Source: Kribbella pratensis | Lineage (GTDB): Bacteria > Actinomycetota > Actinomycetes > Propionibacteriales > Kribbellaceae | Direction of reading: 5' to 3' | Length of the DNA: 64,000 nucleotides | Assembly: GCF_004365355.1 (NCBI RefSeq) | Contig: NZ_SODP01000001.1 | Coordinates: 124,001-188,000, forward strand | Part shown: positions 15,251-23,827 of the stretch, one piece after another | How the letters are laid out: the number at the start of each line of letters is the position of its first letter | Numbering within the stretch: the stretch's first letter is position 1 | Notes under the pieces: generated by a model | What the model saw: the letters and a program-made list of their open reading frames with translations, nothing else | Database searches by the model: none | Told to the model about the DNA's origin: nothing | Program-made: the position numbers and the translations under genes

Positions 15251-15913
15251 TTATCCGATGCTGCCGTCACGGATCGGCGGGCGGGTGACAAGGATGACCA
15301 CGCTGAGCAGCAGGACCCAGGCGGGGAAGAGGAGCTGAGTCCATCGGTGTTCACCGGCCGCCAATAGCAGTACCAGGGCGACGAGGTAGCCGAGGATCGC
15401 GACCCACCGGGGAACGGCGGCCGTGCGAAGCCCGACTGTGCTGACCGAGAGGGTGAATACCGCAGCCATCCGCATGGCATAGACCGAGATGAGTGTCTGC
15501 GTGCTGCCGCGACCGAAGGCCCAGACATCGGGGTTGACGTTGGCTCCCGCGAGCATCTCCATCATGCTGGTCGTGGTGACTGCGCCTACGAACAGCATCG
15601 CCAGGAAGAGTAGACCGCTGCCTAGGAACACCGTGGAGAACAGGCGGTCCTCGACACTGCCCAGCTGGTCGCGAATCACGCCGATGAACCACAAGAAGGC
15701 GATGCCCGCGAACGGCACCAGGTGAAGACTGAGCCGGATCAGGGTGCGTCGCTGTGCATCAGATTCGAGTGATTGAAGGCTGTCCTCGGACAGCGCAATC
15801 CGCGTCATCGTCAGGGACGCGAGGAGCAGCACGCCGAAGACGATCCCGGCGATCGCCGCCGACCGCCGGTTCCGCCAGAATCGGGCGGTCACTACGGGAA
15901 GTTGGGTGCTCAT
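15251..15913 (-). CDS. Six-helix membrane protein, unknown
   Basis: A 220-residue integral membrane protein. ATG at 15913 (MSTQLPVV) is preferred; GAGAGGAA lies upstream, and the longer frame has Arg/Pro-rich nonsense composition. Six hydrophobic helices are visible: AAIAGIVFGVLLLASLTM, LHLVPFAGIAFLWFIGVI, a helix near 75-95, TLISVYAMRMAAVFTLSV, WVAILGYLVALVLLLA and LLFPAWVLLLSVVILVT. A charged loop follows helix 1. No family was recognised and no functional motif is evident. Confidence 0.72.
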   Translation of the reverse strand: MSTQLPVVTARFWRNRRSAAIAGIVFGVLLLASLTMTRIALSEDSLQSLESDAQRRTLIRLSLHLVPFAGIAFLWFIGVIRDQLGSVEDRLFSTVFLGSGLLFLAMLFVGAVTTTSMMEMLAGANVNPDVWAFGRGSTQTLISVYAMRMAAVFTLSVSTVGLRTAAVPRWVAILGYLVALVLLLAAGEHRWTQLLFPAWVLLLSVVILVTRPPIRDGSIG

Positions 15914-16454
15914 CTCACTCGGTTCCTCTCGACGACCGCCACCGCACGGCCGAGTGCATCGTAGGGTCTGGGTCGGCGCGTTCGGAGGAGCACCGATGGC
16001 CTCCGCTTCCTGGCTCGAGCAGGATCGGCCAGGGGGCGGGAGTCGCTCGTTTGGGGGCGGCTGGCTCCCACAGCATCGACCGCGCTGAGGTCGTGTGCGG
16101 CCGATACCGGGCCGGCGGTCGACCTGGTTCGCGTGGAAGTACGGGCGCCGGCGGGCCGGCCGTACGTCGATCGGCATGAGGCAGCCCCGCCAGGCCGCCG
16201 ACGAGGTCGGCTCTGGGAGCCGCCCGCAATCTCGACCGAGCGAACCGGTCCCGCTCCGAACCTCCCAGACCCGCCCCGAGGGGAGACGTGAACGTGCCCA
16301 CGCAGCGAGACGTACCGGCCTTCGCTAACGCCAACCACGACGAACCCGACGGCGTCCCGCAGAACCTGGTCATGTGGTCCAGGTCAGCGCAGTCGAGGGG
16401 GAACTCAATCCTCACATCGACATTCCCGACCGGCGAGACACCGACATAGCGCAC
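15914..16454. other. 541-base stretch without a convincing gene
   Basis: Several frames stay open, but all give Arg/Pro/Ser-rich translations typical of GC bias, with no recognisable domain and no good ribosome site. The best candidate is the minus-strand frame 16454-15915 (179 residues), which begins MRYVGVSPVGNVDVRIEF with plausible composition for about 45 residues and then degenerates. This may be a decayed gene downstream of the DUF4239 gene. I see no repeat or strong hairpin. Confidence 0.4.
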
Positions 16455-17243
16455 CTAGCCGCCGCCGGCCGCCGGCGGCAAGTTCATCGACGCCCGCAGT
16501 TCCACCAGTGGGGTGTCCGGGACCGTGATGAGGCCACGGGTCGGCCGGTCGAGGTCGAAGGTGACCAGCAGCAGGAGCGAGACGAACACGGCGGCGAGCA
16601 TGATGGGGAGCAGGCCACGGCCGAGCACGGTGAGGTAGAGGCCAAGCAGTCCCAACGCCACCGATGCGCCGACCACCTCGAGGACCAGGACCGTTGTAGG
16701 CACACGGTTGCCGAGTGCTGCGACACGTGAGGTCTGGCTGTCGAACATCGAGTTCAGGCTGTCGACGTACAGACGTGGAGCGCTGGCGTCGGGGGCCTCC
16801 CGCAGTGAGTCGGCGGCGAGCGTCCACAGTTGACGCTGGATGGCCCCGCCGTCCGCCACGACGCGCCGTGCCTCGGCGGAGCCCGGCCGGGTGGTCGACA
16901 AACGGATCTCCCCGTCGGTGTAGTTCTTCAGCAACTCCAGCGACTGGCTCCGGACGGGCTCCGACAACGTCTGCGCCCGGAGGTAGGTGGTGCCGATCGC
17001 GTTCGTCTCCGTCACCAGTTCGACCCGCCGGGTCTCGTACCGACCCACCGCCATCGTCAATCCGAAGGCGAGGATGAGCGCCACGAACCCCAGCAACGCC
17101 CCCTGCACGACTCCGATCGGCTCGCGCCACGTCTCGTGGCGACCGTGCAACCAACGCCCGACCAGCACACCGATAGCGCACGATCCCAGCACGATCACCA
17201 ACAGAACGACACCAAGCACCAGGCTGGAAAGGGCGAAAAACAT
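16455..17243 (-). CDS. DUF4239-type (bestrophin-like) membrane protein
   Basis: A 262-residue membrane protein with helices near the N-terminus (SSLVLGVVLLVIVLGSCAIG), at about 45-68 (VVQGALLGFVALILAFGLTM), and two near the C-terminus (VLVLEVVGASVALGLLGLYL; LPIMLAAVFVSLLLLVTF). The middle is a soluble helical region with RYETRRVELVTETNAIGTTYLRA and an SLNSMFDSQTSRVAAL segment, which is the DUF4239 pattern. These proteins are thought to be related to bestrophin-type channels, but the function is not demonstrated. ATG at 17243 has only a G-run (GGGGG) as ribosome site. Confidence 0.75.
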   Translation of the reverse strand: MFFALSSLVLGVVLLVIVLGSCAIGVLVGRWLHGRHETWREPIGVVQGALLGFVALILAFGLTMAVGRYETRRVELVTETNAIGTTYLRAQTLSEPVRSQSLELLKNYTDGEIRLSTTRPGSAEARRVVADGGAIQRQLWTLAADSLREAPDASAPRLYVDSLNSMFDSQTSRVAALGNRVPTTVLVLEVVGASVALGLLGLYLTVLGRGLLPIMLAAVFVSLLLLVTFDLDRPTRGLITVPDTPLVELRASMNLPPAAGGG

Positions 17244-17284
17244 CTAAACCCCCAAACAAGGCAGCGTCGCCGGACACGTGGGCT

Positions 17285-17735
17285 TGATTGTCGCCCCGGC
17301 GCGTACGCCGCGACATCCTCCGAGCCGGATAACCTCTCGACGGTCGTCCAGCGCACTCCGCGCTGGCTGGCACCCGTCAGCACGGCGCGGATCTGTCGAG
17401 CGCTGCTCGGTGCCAGCGGTGCGCAGACGTGGTTCTTGGCGGCGCCGCTTGTCGTAGAGATGCCTGCACTTGCGGAGCCGTGAGTAGAACGTGTCGAGGT
17501 GCTCTGGGCCGAGCTTCGCGAACTGGATCGAGCCGAACGCCGGCACTATGTACTTCCTGTTGAGCCTTCGTTTGGCTCGTGCGTGGAGTCCTCGAGTTCG
17601 GCGGCGGCGAACCACTTCTCGATCAGGGCGCTGACGGTGATCTTGCCCTTCGGCTGCCTACGACGGCCGGCACCCAAAACTTGACCCACAGACGAACCAG
17701 GGCAGATGCCGGTTCGAGCATGTGCCCTGGTCACA
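17285..17735 (-). pseudogene. Decayed tyrosine integrase next to tRNA-Arg
   Basis: Minus-strand translation gives an integrase N-terminal half split over three frames. The first piece contains VSALIEKWFAAAELEDST. After a shift near 17580 comes RRLNRKYIVPAFGSIQF followed by AKLGPEHLDTFYSRLRKC, the SAM-like core-binding domain. After another shift near 17440 comes HVCAPLAPSSARQIRAVLTGASQRGVRW. This order is exactly that of phage-type integrases, but the catalytic domain (Arg...His-x-x-Arg...Tyr) is absent: the sequence leaves the family pattern after VRW. It ends beside the 3' end of tRNA-Arg, the classical attachment position. It is probably the remnant of a lost integrative element. Confidence 0.7.
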
Positions 17736-17741
17736 GATTGC

Positions 17742-17814
<73 letters not shown>

Positions 17815-17961
17815 GTGGCAGGGAAGAGTCTCTCAGATCGGGGGGTGATCCCGCCTCCGGGTTCCTGATCGGCGCGGCTCGAGCGGGAGCGAAGTACAGG
17901 GTTGTCGTTCCATCCCGGTAACGCTGAGTGGGTGGTTCTGCCGGTTGATCGGCACCCCAAC

Positions 17962-17967
17962 TAGGCT
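17962..17967 (+). promoter_or_regulatory. TAGGCT -10 box for a leaderless start
   Basis: TAGGCT ends seven bases before the ATG at 17975. The same TAGGCTTCGGGGC string precedes the GTG at 52853. No ribosome site is present, so transcription probably begins at the start codon. Confidence 0.55.
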
Positions 17968-17974
17968 TCGGGGC

Positions 17975-19699
17975 ATGAGTCACCCCTCACCAGGCCCGGC
18001 AGGTACGCCGCAACCCGCGGCGGGGTCGGCGTACTCGCCCGGCGGACCGTACCCGCAGCCGAACGTTCTCGGCAGCCATCCGGTCCCCGGCCAGCGCCGA
18101 AACCAGGGCGTCCTGATCGGCATCGTGATCGCGGTGGTCTTCGCGATCGCGGGTCTGGTGATCTTCGGCATCGTGGCCAAGTCGACCGGCGCGGGCGGCT
18201 TCACCTGGGGTCTGATCTTCGCGTTCGTGCCGGTCATCCCGGTCATCGCGCTCTACCTCTGGCTGGACCGCTACGAGCCGGAGCCGACCAGGTACATCGT
18301 CTTCGCGCTCTGTTGGGGCGCCTTCATCGCCACGCTGGCCGCGATCTTCATCAACACCGAGGTGTCGCACCGGCTGGCCGAGACCGGCGTCGGCGGCGAC
18401 CGGTCCGCGGTCTTCGTCGCCCCGCCGGTGGAGGAGTTCGCCAAGGGGTCCGTGATCCTGCTGCTGGCGCTGGTACGCCGCAAGGAGTTCGACGGCATCA
18501 TCGACGGCCTCGTATACGCCGGGATGGTCGGCGTCGGCTTCGCCTTCACCGAGAACATCCTGTACTACGGCCGCGTCTTCAACACGCTCTCCGAGGAGTC
18601 CGGCAGCGACGCCGGTCTGCGCGGTGCGTTCGCGCTGTTCATCATCCGCGGCGTGATCTCGCCGTTCGCCCATCCGCTCTTCACGTCGTTCACCGCGATC
18701 GGGATCGGCGTCGCGATACGCCACCGAAGTACCGTGGTCCGTTTTCTCGCGCCGGTCGTCGGGTACCTGGCTGCGGTGCTGGCGCACGCCTCCTGGAACG
18801 CTTCGGCGAGCTGGGCGGGTGGCGGGGGCTTCATCGTCGCGTACCTGTGTCTGATGGTGCCGCTGTTCATCTGCCTGGTCGTCTTCGCGCTCGTGATGCG
18901 ATCACGGGAGGGCCAGATGATCGCCTCCCGGCTGTATGACTATGTGCGGTTCGGATGGCTGGTTCCACAGGACGTGCCACTGATAGCGACGCTGCGAGGG
19001 CGCAAGGCGCTGCGGCAGAACGCTCGGCGGTACGGCCCGCAGGCGGAGGCGTCCGCGAAGGCGTTCCAGCAGAACGCGACCGAGCTGGCCTACCTGCGGG
19101 ACAAGATCGTGCGCCAGGTGATCGGGCCGGAAGCACTACAGACGGAGAAGCAGTTGCTGGACGAGCTGCGGGAGCGGAGGCCGAGCGTGCCCTTCCCTCC
19201 GATGCCTGCGTTCGCACAGGCAGCTCCGCAGTACGCCGGGGGAGCCTTCCCGCCCGGAGCTCCGGGGATGCCGATGGGGCAAATGGGTCCCGGCGTGCCG
19301 ATGGGTCCTGCTGGACCGATGGGGCCTGGTGGTCCGACGGGGCCTGGTGGTCCGATGGGGCCTGGCGTGCCCATGGGGCAAGCCGGTCCGATGGGTCCGG
19401 GTGGTCCGTCGGGGCCGGGTGCTCCGGTCGGGCAGGGTGGTCCGGGTGGTCCGGTCGGGTCTGGTCCGGCAGGGCCGGGTGGGGCGGGGCAGGGGCCCGG
19501 TGGGCCGGGTCCTGCGGCTCCGGGAGGTGGCGCCGGGGAAGGCGCATACCCACCGGCGCAGGGTGGTTATCCGCCCGCCCAGCCGGGGTATCCCTCGGGG
19601 CAACCCGGTTACCCAGCAGGTCAGCCTGGTTACCCACCGGGACCCGCCGGTCAGCAAGGACCGCCGGGAGGATACGGTCCGTATCCACCACCGCAGTGA
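17975..19699 (+). CDS. PrsW-family intramembrane metalloprotease with collagen-like tail
   Basis: A 574-residue protein. After a Pro/Gly-rich N-terminus of about 45 residues come roughly nine membrane helices (about 47-320) with the PrsW motifs: [14 protein letters not shown] (paired catalytic Glu), [29 protein letters not shown] and [12 protein letters not shown] (metal-binding His). A charged helical stretch follows, and residues about 430-574 are Gly/Pro/Met repeats. The tail has about 28 GPx/GxP-like triplets ([16 protein letters not shown] style), then [17 protein letters not shown] units. PrsW proteases cleave membrane anti-sigma factors, but no sigma/anti-sigma pair is adjacent. The next two genes are GTPases. 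The tail could mediate oligomerisation or cell-wall contact. The start appears leaderless. Confidence 0.82.
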   Translation: MSHPSPGPAGTPQPAAGSAYSPGGPYPQPNVLGSHPVPGQRRNQGVLIGIVIAVVFAIAGLVIFGIVAKSTGAGGFTWGLIFAFVPVIPVIALYLWLDRYEPEPTRYIVFALCWGAFIATLAAIFINTEVSHRLAETGVGGDRSAVFVAPPVEEFAKGSVILLLALVRRKEFDGIIDGLVYAGMVGVGFAFTENILYYGRVFNTLSEESGSDAGLRGAFALFIIRGVISPFAHPLFTSFTAIGIGVAIRHRSTVVRFLAPVVGYLAAVLAHASWNASASWAGGGGFIVAYLCLMVPLFICLVVFALVMRSREGQMIASRLYDYVRFGWLVPQDVPLIATLRGRKALRQNARRYGPQAEASAKAFQQNATELAYLRDKIVRQVIGPEALQTEKQLLDELRERRPSVPFPPMPAFAQAAPQYAGGAFPPGAPGMPMGQMGPGVPMGPAGPMGPGGPTGPGGPMGPGVPMGQAGPMGPGGPSGPGAPVGQGGPGGPVGSGPAGPGGAGQGPGGPGPAAPGGGAGEGAYPPAQGGYPPAQPGYPSGQPGYPAGQPGYPPGPAGQQGPPGGYGPYPPPQ

Positions 19700-19789
19700 C
19701 TGCCACCCGTCCACGCCGCCAAACGGGACTGACGATGACTTTGCTTCTGCGCTGTCCGACCGGGCACTCTGTGCTCGTGGGCGGACAAC

Positions 19790-22700
19790 GTGGCTGACAT
19801 CAGGTCAGCAGCTGGTGAAGGTTCGGAACCGCGGGTCCCGAGCCAGGATCAGCCTGCCCAGGAGCTCGCGAACCTCATCGCCCAGTCCACCCCCAAACCC
19901 CGAGGCTTCTGGCGCCGCCGCCGCAAAAAGCCGGCTGCTGACCAGGAAGCCCCCGGCACGCAGCCCCAACCCGAGAGTCAATCCTCCGACGGCCAGTCCG
20001 CCGTCGAGGCACCGAACGGTGCAGTCACGCCCGACTCCAAGGCCAGCCCGACCCAGGCCACCGCAGCCACGCCTGACTCGAAGCAAACGGTGACCGAGAA
20101 CGGCGAAGCCACGCCCAACTCCAAGGACACGGCGGCCCACGACGGCGCAGCCACGTCTGACCAGACGACAGCAGCCGCCGAGTCAACTGAGCCCGCCGCG
20201 AGCACCTCCAACGACGCTAAGTCCGCAGAAGCCGCAGACAACGCCGCCGAGAGACCCACCACGGACTCCGAGCAGCCCGGTACGACGACCGACGCGCCGT
20301 CTGAGGACAGCGACCCGTCGCCCACCGCAGAGGCCACCCCAACCGACGACACGTCCACGCCGACCGACTCGTCGTCTTCGACCGACACACGGGCCACCGA
20401 GCACGTCGGCGTACAAGCGGCTGACGGCACCACGGACGCTGCTGAAGCCCCGGCGCAGGCCGGCGAGGATGCTGCACAGCAGTCCAGTGACGACACGGCT
20501 CAGAACGACGCGCGCATCGCGCGGGCCGGCGAAGGCGCTGGACAGGCGGACGAAGGCACCGCACAGAGCGATGACGGCACCGAGCGGGCCGGCGAGGGCG
20601 CTGGACAGGCGGACGAAGGCACCGCACAGAGCGGTGAGGGCACCGAGCGGACCGGCGTGGGCACCGCGGACGTCGGTGAAGACAGGGCGGTGCAAGGCGC
20701 TGCGGACGCGGCACCGCACGCCGAGGGTGCCGCCGTACCTCATGACGCCGAGGAGGTGCGGCCGCCGGTGGGTGTCGTGTACGAGCCGGACGAGTCGCCT
20801 GACGGCTTTCCCCTCGAGTACGGCAACATCATCATCGGTCTCCCCAAGCAGCCGGAGAACACCACCCAGGACGCCGCAGAAGCGCAATCTGACATCGACC
20901 TGGACGATCAGACCGCCTCGAGCGAGCAGCAGCTCGCCCTGAGCGACGGCCAGGCAACGGATGCTGCCGCTGACGGGAGCGCCGGCGGTGCCGCTGAGCA
21001 TGGCGCCCATGCAGCCGCGGACGAGTCGGCAGAGACCGCACACGAGCCAGACGACGCGGATGATGCGGCGTCCGAGGCTCCGGACGCTGCAGCCTCTGAC
21101 GTGCCTGATGACGCCGCCGGCTCGGCGGCCGAATCGAGTGCGGCAGGAGGCGCGGACGAGCAGGCGAGCGCGGAAACGGCAGTTGCCGCGGCCGACGAGA
21201 CCTCAGACAAGAGCACGGACGACTCGTCTGACACCGAGGGCGAGTCGACGGACGACCCCTCTGGCGAGGCGGACGGAGCCGAGGGCGAGTCGGCGAACGC
21301 GGCGACGGGTGAGTCTGACGGCGGGTCGGCAGATGGTGCCGCGGATGACGCCGCCGGGGAAGCTGCGTCGAGTTCGGCTGAGGACGCCGACCAGTCGGCG
21401 AGCGAGGGTGCGGACGAGTCGGCGGGCGACGGTGCGGACGAGTCGGCGGGCGACGGTGCGGGCGATGGTGGTGCTGAGTCCGGTGCTGCGGAGGACGCTA
21501 GCGCTGAGGCGGCTGCTGCTGGGGACGGTGGAGCCGGTGACGCCGGTGACCCGTCCGCGGACGAGACCGCGGTGGACGATGCCTCGGATGCCTCGGATGC
21601 CTCGGCTGGGGAGCCTGCGGATGGTGCGGGCGAGGCCGTCGCAGATGGTGGCGAGGGTGCCGGGTCTGATGGTGTGGACGAGTCCGCGGATGGGGTTGCG
21701 GGTGACGGTGCCGGCGATTCTGATGAGGCTGCGGGGGATGGCGGCGTTGGAGCGGTAGATGGTGCTGCCGCGGGTGAGGCGGTGGACGAGGCTGCTGACG
21801 GCGCGGCTGCTGGTGCGGTTGATGGTGACGCTGGTGGTTCGGCTGATGAGTCGGCTGGTGGTGCTGGCGGCGACTCCCAGGCCGTTGGTGCGGGCGCTGA
21901 GGCGATCGACGATGGTGGCGCTGACGCAGCAGACGGTGGTGCCGACGGCGCGGCCAATGGTGGTGCCGAGGGTGCGGCTGACGGTGGTGCCGAGGGCGCG
22001 GCCGACGGTGGTGACGGATCGGCTGAGGGTGATGCTGGTCATGAGGGGGAAGAGGAGCTGACTGCGGCGCAGTTGGCGGAGCGGTTGGCGGCTGAGCAGG
22101 CTGCTATGGCTTTGATTACTGCGTTGATGAAGTTGCGGGGGGTGCTGGCCAGCAGTCGGTTGCCGCTGGAGGTTGTGGGGGCTGACGAGGCTCGGCAGCA
22201 GCAGAAGGCGATGCTGGATCAGCTGGATGACTACCTGTTGCCTCGGTTGGTACAGCTGGAGGCACCGGTTCTCGCTGTGGTTGGTGGATCGACGGGCGCT
22301 GGGAAGTCGACGCTGGTCAATACCGTGATCGGCAAGGTAGTGAGTGAGCCGGGTGTGCTGCGGCCCACTACCCGGTCGCCGGTGCTGATTCATCACCCGG
22401 CGGACGCGGACTGGTTCGTGGGTGACCGGGTGCTGCCGGGGATGGCACGGACGAGTGCGGACGAGCCGGGTGGCATGGAGGATGCGGGGCAGTTGCGGTT
22501 GGTTGCCGCTGACACCGTTCCGCGCGGGCTCGCGATCCTGGACGCGCCGGACATCGACTCGGTCGTCGAGGCGAACCGTGACTTGGCGACGCAGCTGCTC
22601 GGGGCCGCAGACCTCTGGCTGTTCGTCACCACGGCGGCGCGCTACTCCGACGCTGTCCCGTGGGAGTTCCTGCAGAGCGCGTCGGATCGGAGTACTGCGG

Positions 22701-23827
22701 TCGCGGTGGTGCTCGACCGGGCTCCGAGCGAGACGATCGACGACATCACCGGGCACCTCGCGCAGATGCTGCTCGAGCGCGGACTCGGTGACTCGCCGCT
22801 GTTCTCCATCCAGGAGACCGTTGTCGATGACAACGGAATGCTGCCGCAGACATCGGTTGCCTCGATCAAGGACTGGCTGGTCGACCTCGCCGCCGACGCG
22901 GAGGCGCGTGCGGGCGTAGTCCGCCGTACGCTGCAGGGCGCGGTCAGCGCGATGGTGAAGAAGACGCCACCGTTCGCGGAGGCGGTGAAGGCGCAGGCGG
23001 ATACCGCGATCGAGCTGCGGTCGTCGGTGGAGTCGGCCTACGACCAGGCTGTGAAGGACATTGCCAAGGCGTGCCAGGACGGGACGTTGCTGCGTGGCGA
23101 GGTCCTGGCTCGCTGGCAGGAGTTCGTCGGCACGGGTGAACTGCTGAAGGGCCTGCAGTCCAACGCAGGCCGGCTGCGTGATCGGCTGAAGACTTCGCTC
23201 GGCAACAAGCCGGCGGAAACGCGTGACGTCAGCGACGCGATCCAGTCCGGCTTGGAGTCGCTGTTGCGTGAGCACGCGACAGCCGCCGCGGAGCGTGCCG
23301 AGAAGGCCTGGCAGGCAACTGCTCCCGGTCGCCAACTGCTGGCAGCCGGTGACGCGGCGCTCGCCGAGGAAGACTCCGAGAATTCGCTCGGCGCGCTGTC
23401 GCCGGCGTTCCCGGATGCTGCTGCTCGTGCGGTCCGCGAGTGGCAGGCGTTCGTCCTCGACGTGATCCGCAAGGAAGGCGGCGCCAAGAAGTCGACGGCG
23501 CGCATCCTGGAGTACGGCGTCAATGGGCTCGGCCTTTCGCTGATGGTGGTGGTTTTCGCCCGCGAGACCGGGATCCCCAAGGGCGCCGAGGCGAGCGCCG
23601 GCGCGGGCAGCGCGGTGGTCGGACAGCGGCTGCTGGAAGCAGTTTTCGGCGACAAGGCAGTTCAGGGCATGGTGGACAAGGCACGCGAGGACCTTGACGG
23701 TAAGGTTCATGCACTGATGGATGCCGAATTCGCCCGCTATCTGGCTGTCCTTGACCAGCATCCGGTCGACGCCGAGACGGCGAGGCAACTGACGGAGGCC
23801 GCGCGCGCGGTGGAGGACTGCACGTGA
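19790..23827 (+). CDS. Dynamin/YfjP-like GTPase with a 750-residue acidic low-complexity N-terminus
   Basis: A 1345-residue protein starting with GTG. Residues about 1-60 contain a basic patch (GFWRRRRKKP). About 60-755 are almost only Ala, Asp, Glu, Gly, Ser and Thr, strongly acidic and surely disordered; inside it a 21-residue unit (GAGQADEGTAQS...TERAG) is repeated, encoded by a 63-bp DNA repeat near 20535 and 20598. From about 760 the sequence is folded: a helix (LTAAQLAERLAAEQAAMALI), the P-loop GGSTGAGKSTLVNTVIG (about 831-847), switch and G3 region LAILDAPDIDSV (about 915), AVAVVLDRAP in the G4 position, then a long helical part with a weak hydrophobic segment near 1245-1262. This is a bacterial dynamin/YfjP-like layout. 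The four-base overlap with the next GTPase gene suggests a heteromer. Confidence 0.8.
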   Translation: MADIRSAAGEGSEPRVPSQDQPAQELANLIAQSTPKPRGFWRRRRKKPAADQEAPGTQPQPESQSSDGQSAVEAPNGAVTPDSKASPTQATAATPDSKQTVTENGEATPNSKDTAAHDGAATSDQTTAAAESTEPAASTSNDAKSAEAADNAAERPTTDSEQPGTTTDAPSEDSDPSPTAEATPTDDTSTPTDSSSSTDTRATEHVGVQAADGTTDAAEAPAQAGEDAAQQSSDDTAQNDARIARAGEGAGQADEGTAQSDDGTERAGEGAGQADEGTAQSGEGTERTGVGTADVGEDRAVQGAADAAPHAEGAAVPHDAEEVRPPVGVVYEPDESPDGFPLEYGNIIIGLPKQPENTTQDAAEAQSDIDLDDQTASSEQQLALSDGQATDAAADGSAGGAAEHGAHAAADESAETAHEPDDADDAASEAPDAAASDVPDDAAGSAAESSAAGGADEQASAETAVAAADETSDKSTDDSSDTEGESTDDPSGEADGAEGESANAATGESDGGSADGAADDAAGEAASSSAEDADQSASEGADESAGDGADESAGDGAGDGGAESGAAEDASAEAAAAGDGGAGDAGDPSADETAVDDASDASDASAGEPADGAGEAVADGGEGAGSDGVDESADGVAGDGAGDSDEAAGDGGVGAVDGAAAGEAVDEAADGAAAGAVDGDAGGSADESAGGAGGDSQAVGAGAEAIDDGGADAADGGADGAANGGAEGAADGGAEGAADGGDGSAEGDAGHEGEEELTAAQLAERLAAEQAAMALITALMKLRGVLASSRLPLEVVGADEARQQQKAMLDQLDDYLLPRLVQLEAPVLAVVGGSTGAGKSTLVNTVIGKVVSEPGVLRPTTRSPVLIHHPADADWFVGDRVLPGMARTSADEPGGMEDAGQLRLVAADTVPRGLAILDAPDIDSVVEANRDLATQLLGAADLWLFVTTAARYSDAVPWEFLQSASDRSTAVAVVLDRAPSETIDDITGHLAQMLLERGLGDSPLFSIQETVVDDNGMLPQTSVASIKDWLVDLAADAEARAGVVRRTLQGAVSAMVKKTPPFAEAVKAQADTAIELRSSVESAYDQAVKDIAKACQDGTLLRGEVLARWQEFVGTGELLKGLQSNAGRLRDRLKTSLGNKPAETRDVSDAIQSGLESLLREHATAAAERAEKAWQATAPGRQLLAAGDAALAEEDSENSLGALSPAFPDAAARAVREWQAFVLDVIRKEGGAKKSTARILEYGVNGLGLSLMVVVFARETGIPKGAEASAGAGSAVVGQRLLEAVFGDKAVQGMVDKAREDLDGKVHALMDAEFARYLAVLDQHPVDAETARQLTEAARAVEDCT
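20535..20660 (+). repeat. 63-bp in-frame tandem repeat inside the acidic region
   Basis: The stretch GCGCTGGACAGGCGGACGAA and the bases after it recur exactly 63 bases later (20598), giving a 21-residue protein repeat with AGQADEGTAQS. About two copies are clear; degenerate relatives follow. It shows how the low-complexity extension grows by slippage. Confidence 0.75.

Noticed and set aside
10310..17243. A genomic island bounded by the tRNA-Arg integrase remnant
   Set aside because: No second attachment repeat, no mobile genes and no composition change could be found, so the extent cannot be defined.
21203..23788. 861-codon minus-strand open frame opposite the large GTPase
   Set aside because: Arises from the Ala/Asp/Gly codons of the acidic region; no family resemblance and no ribosome site.
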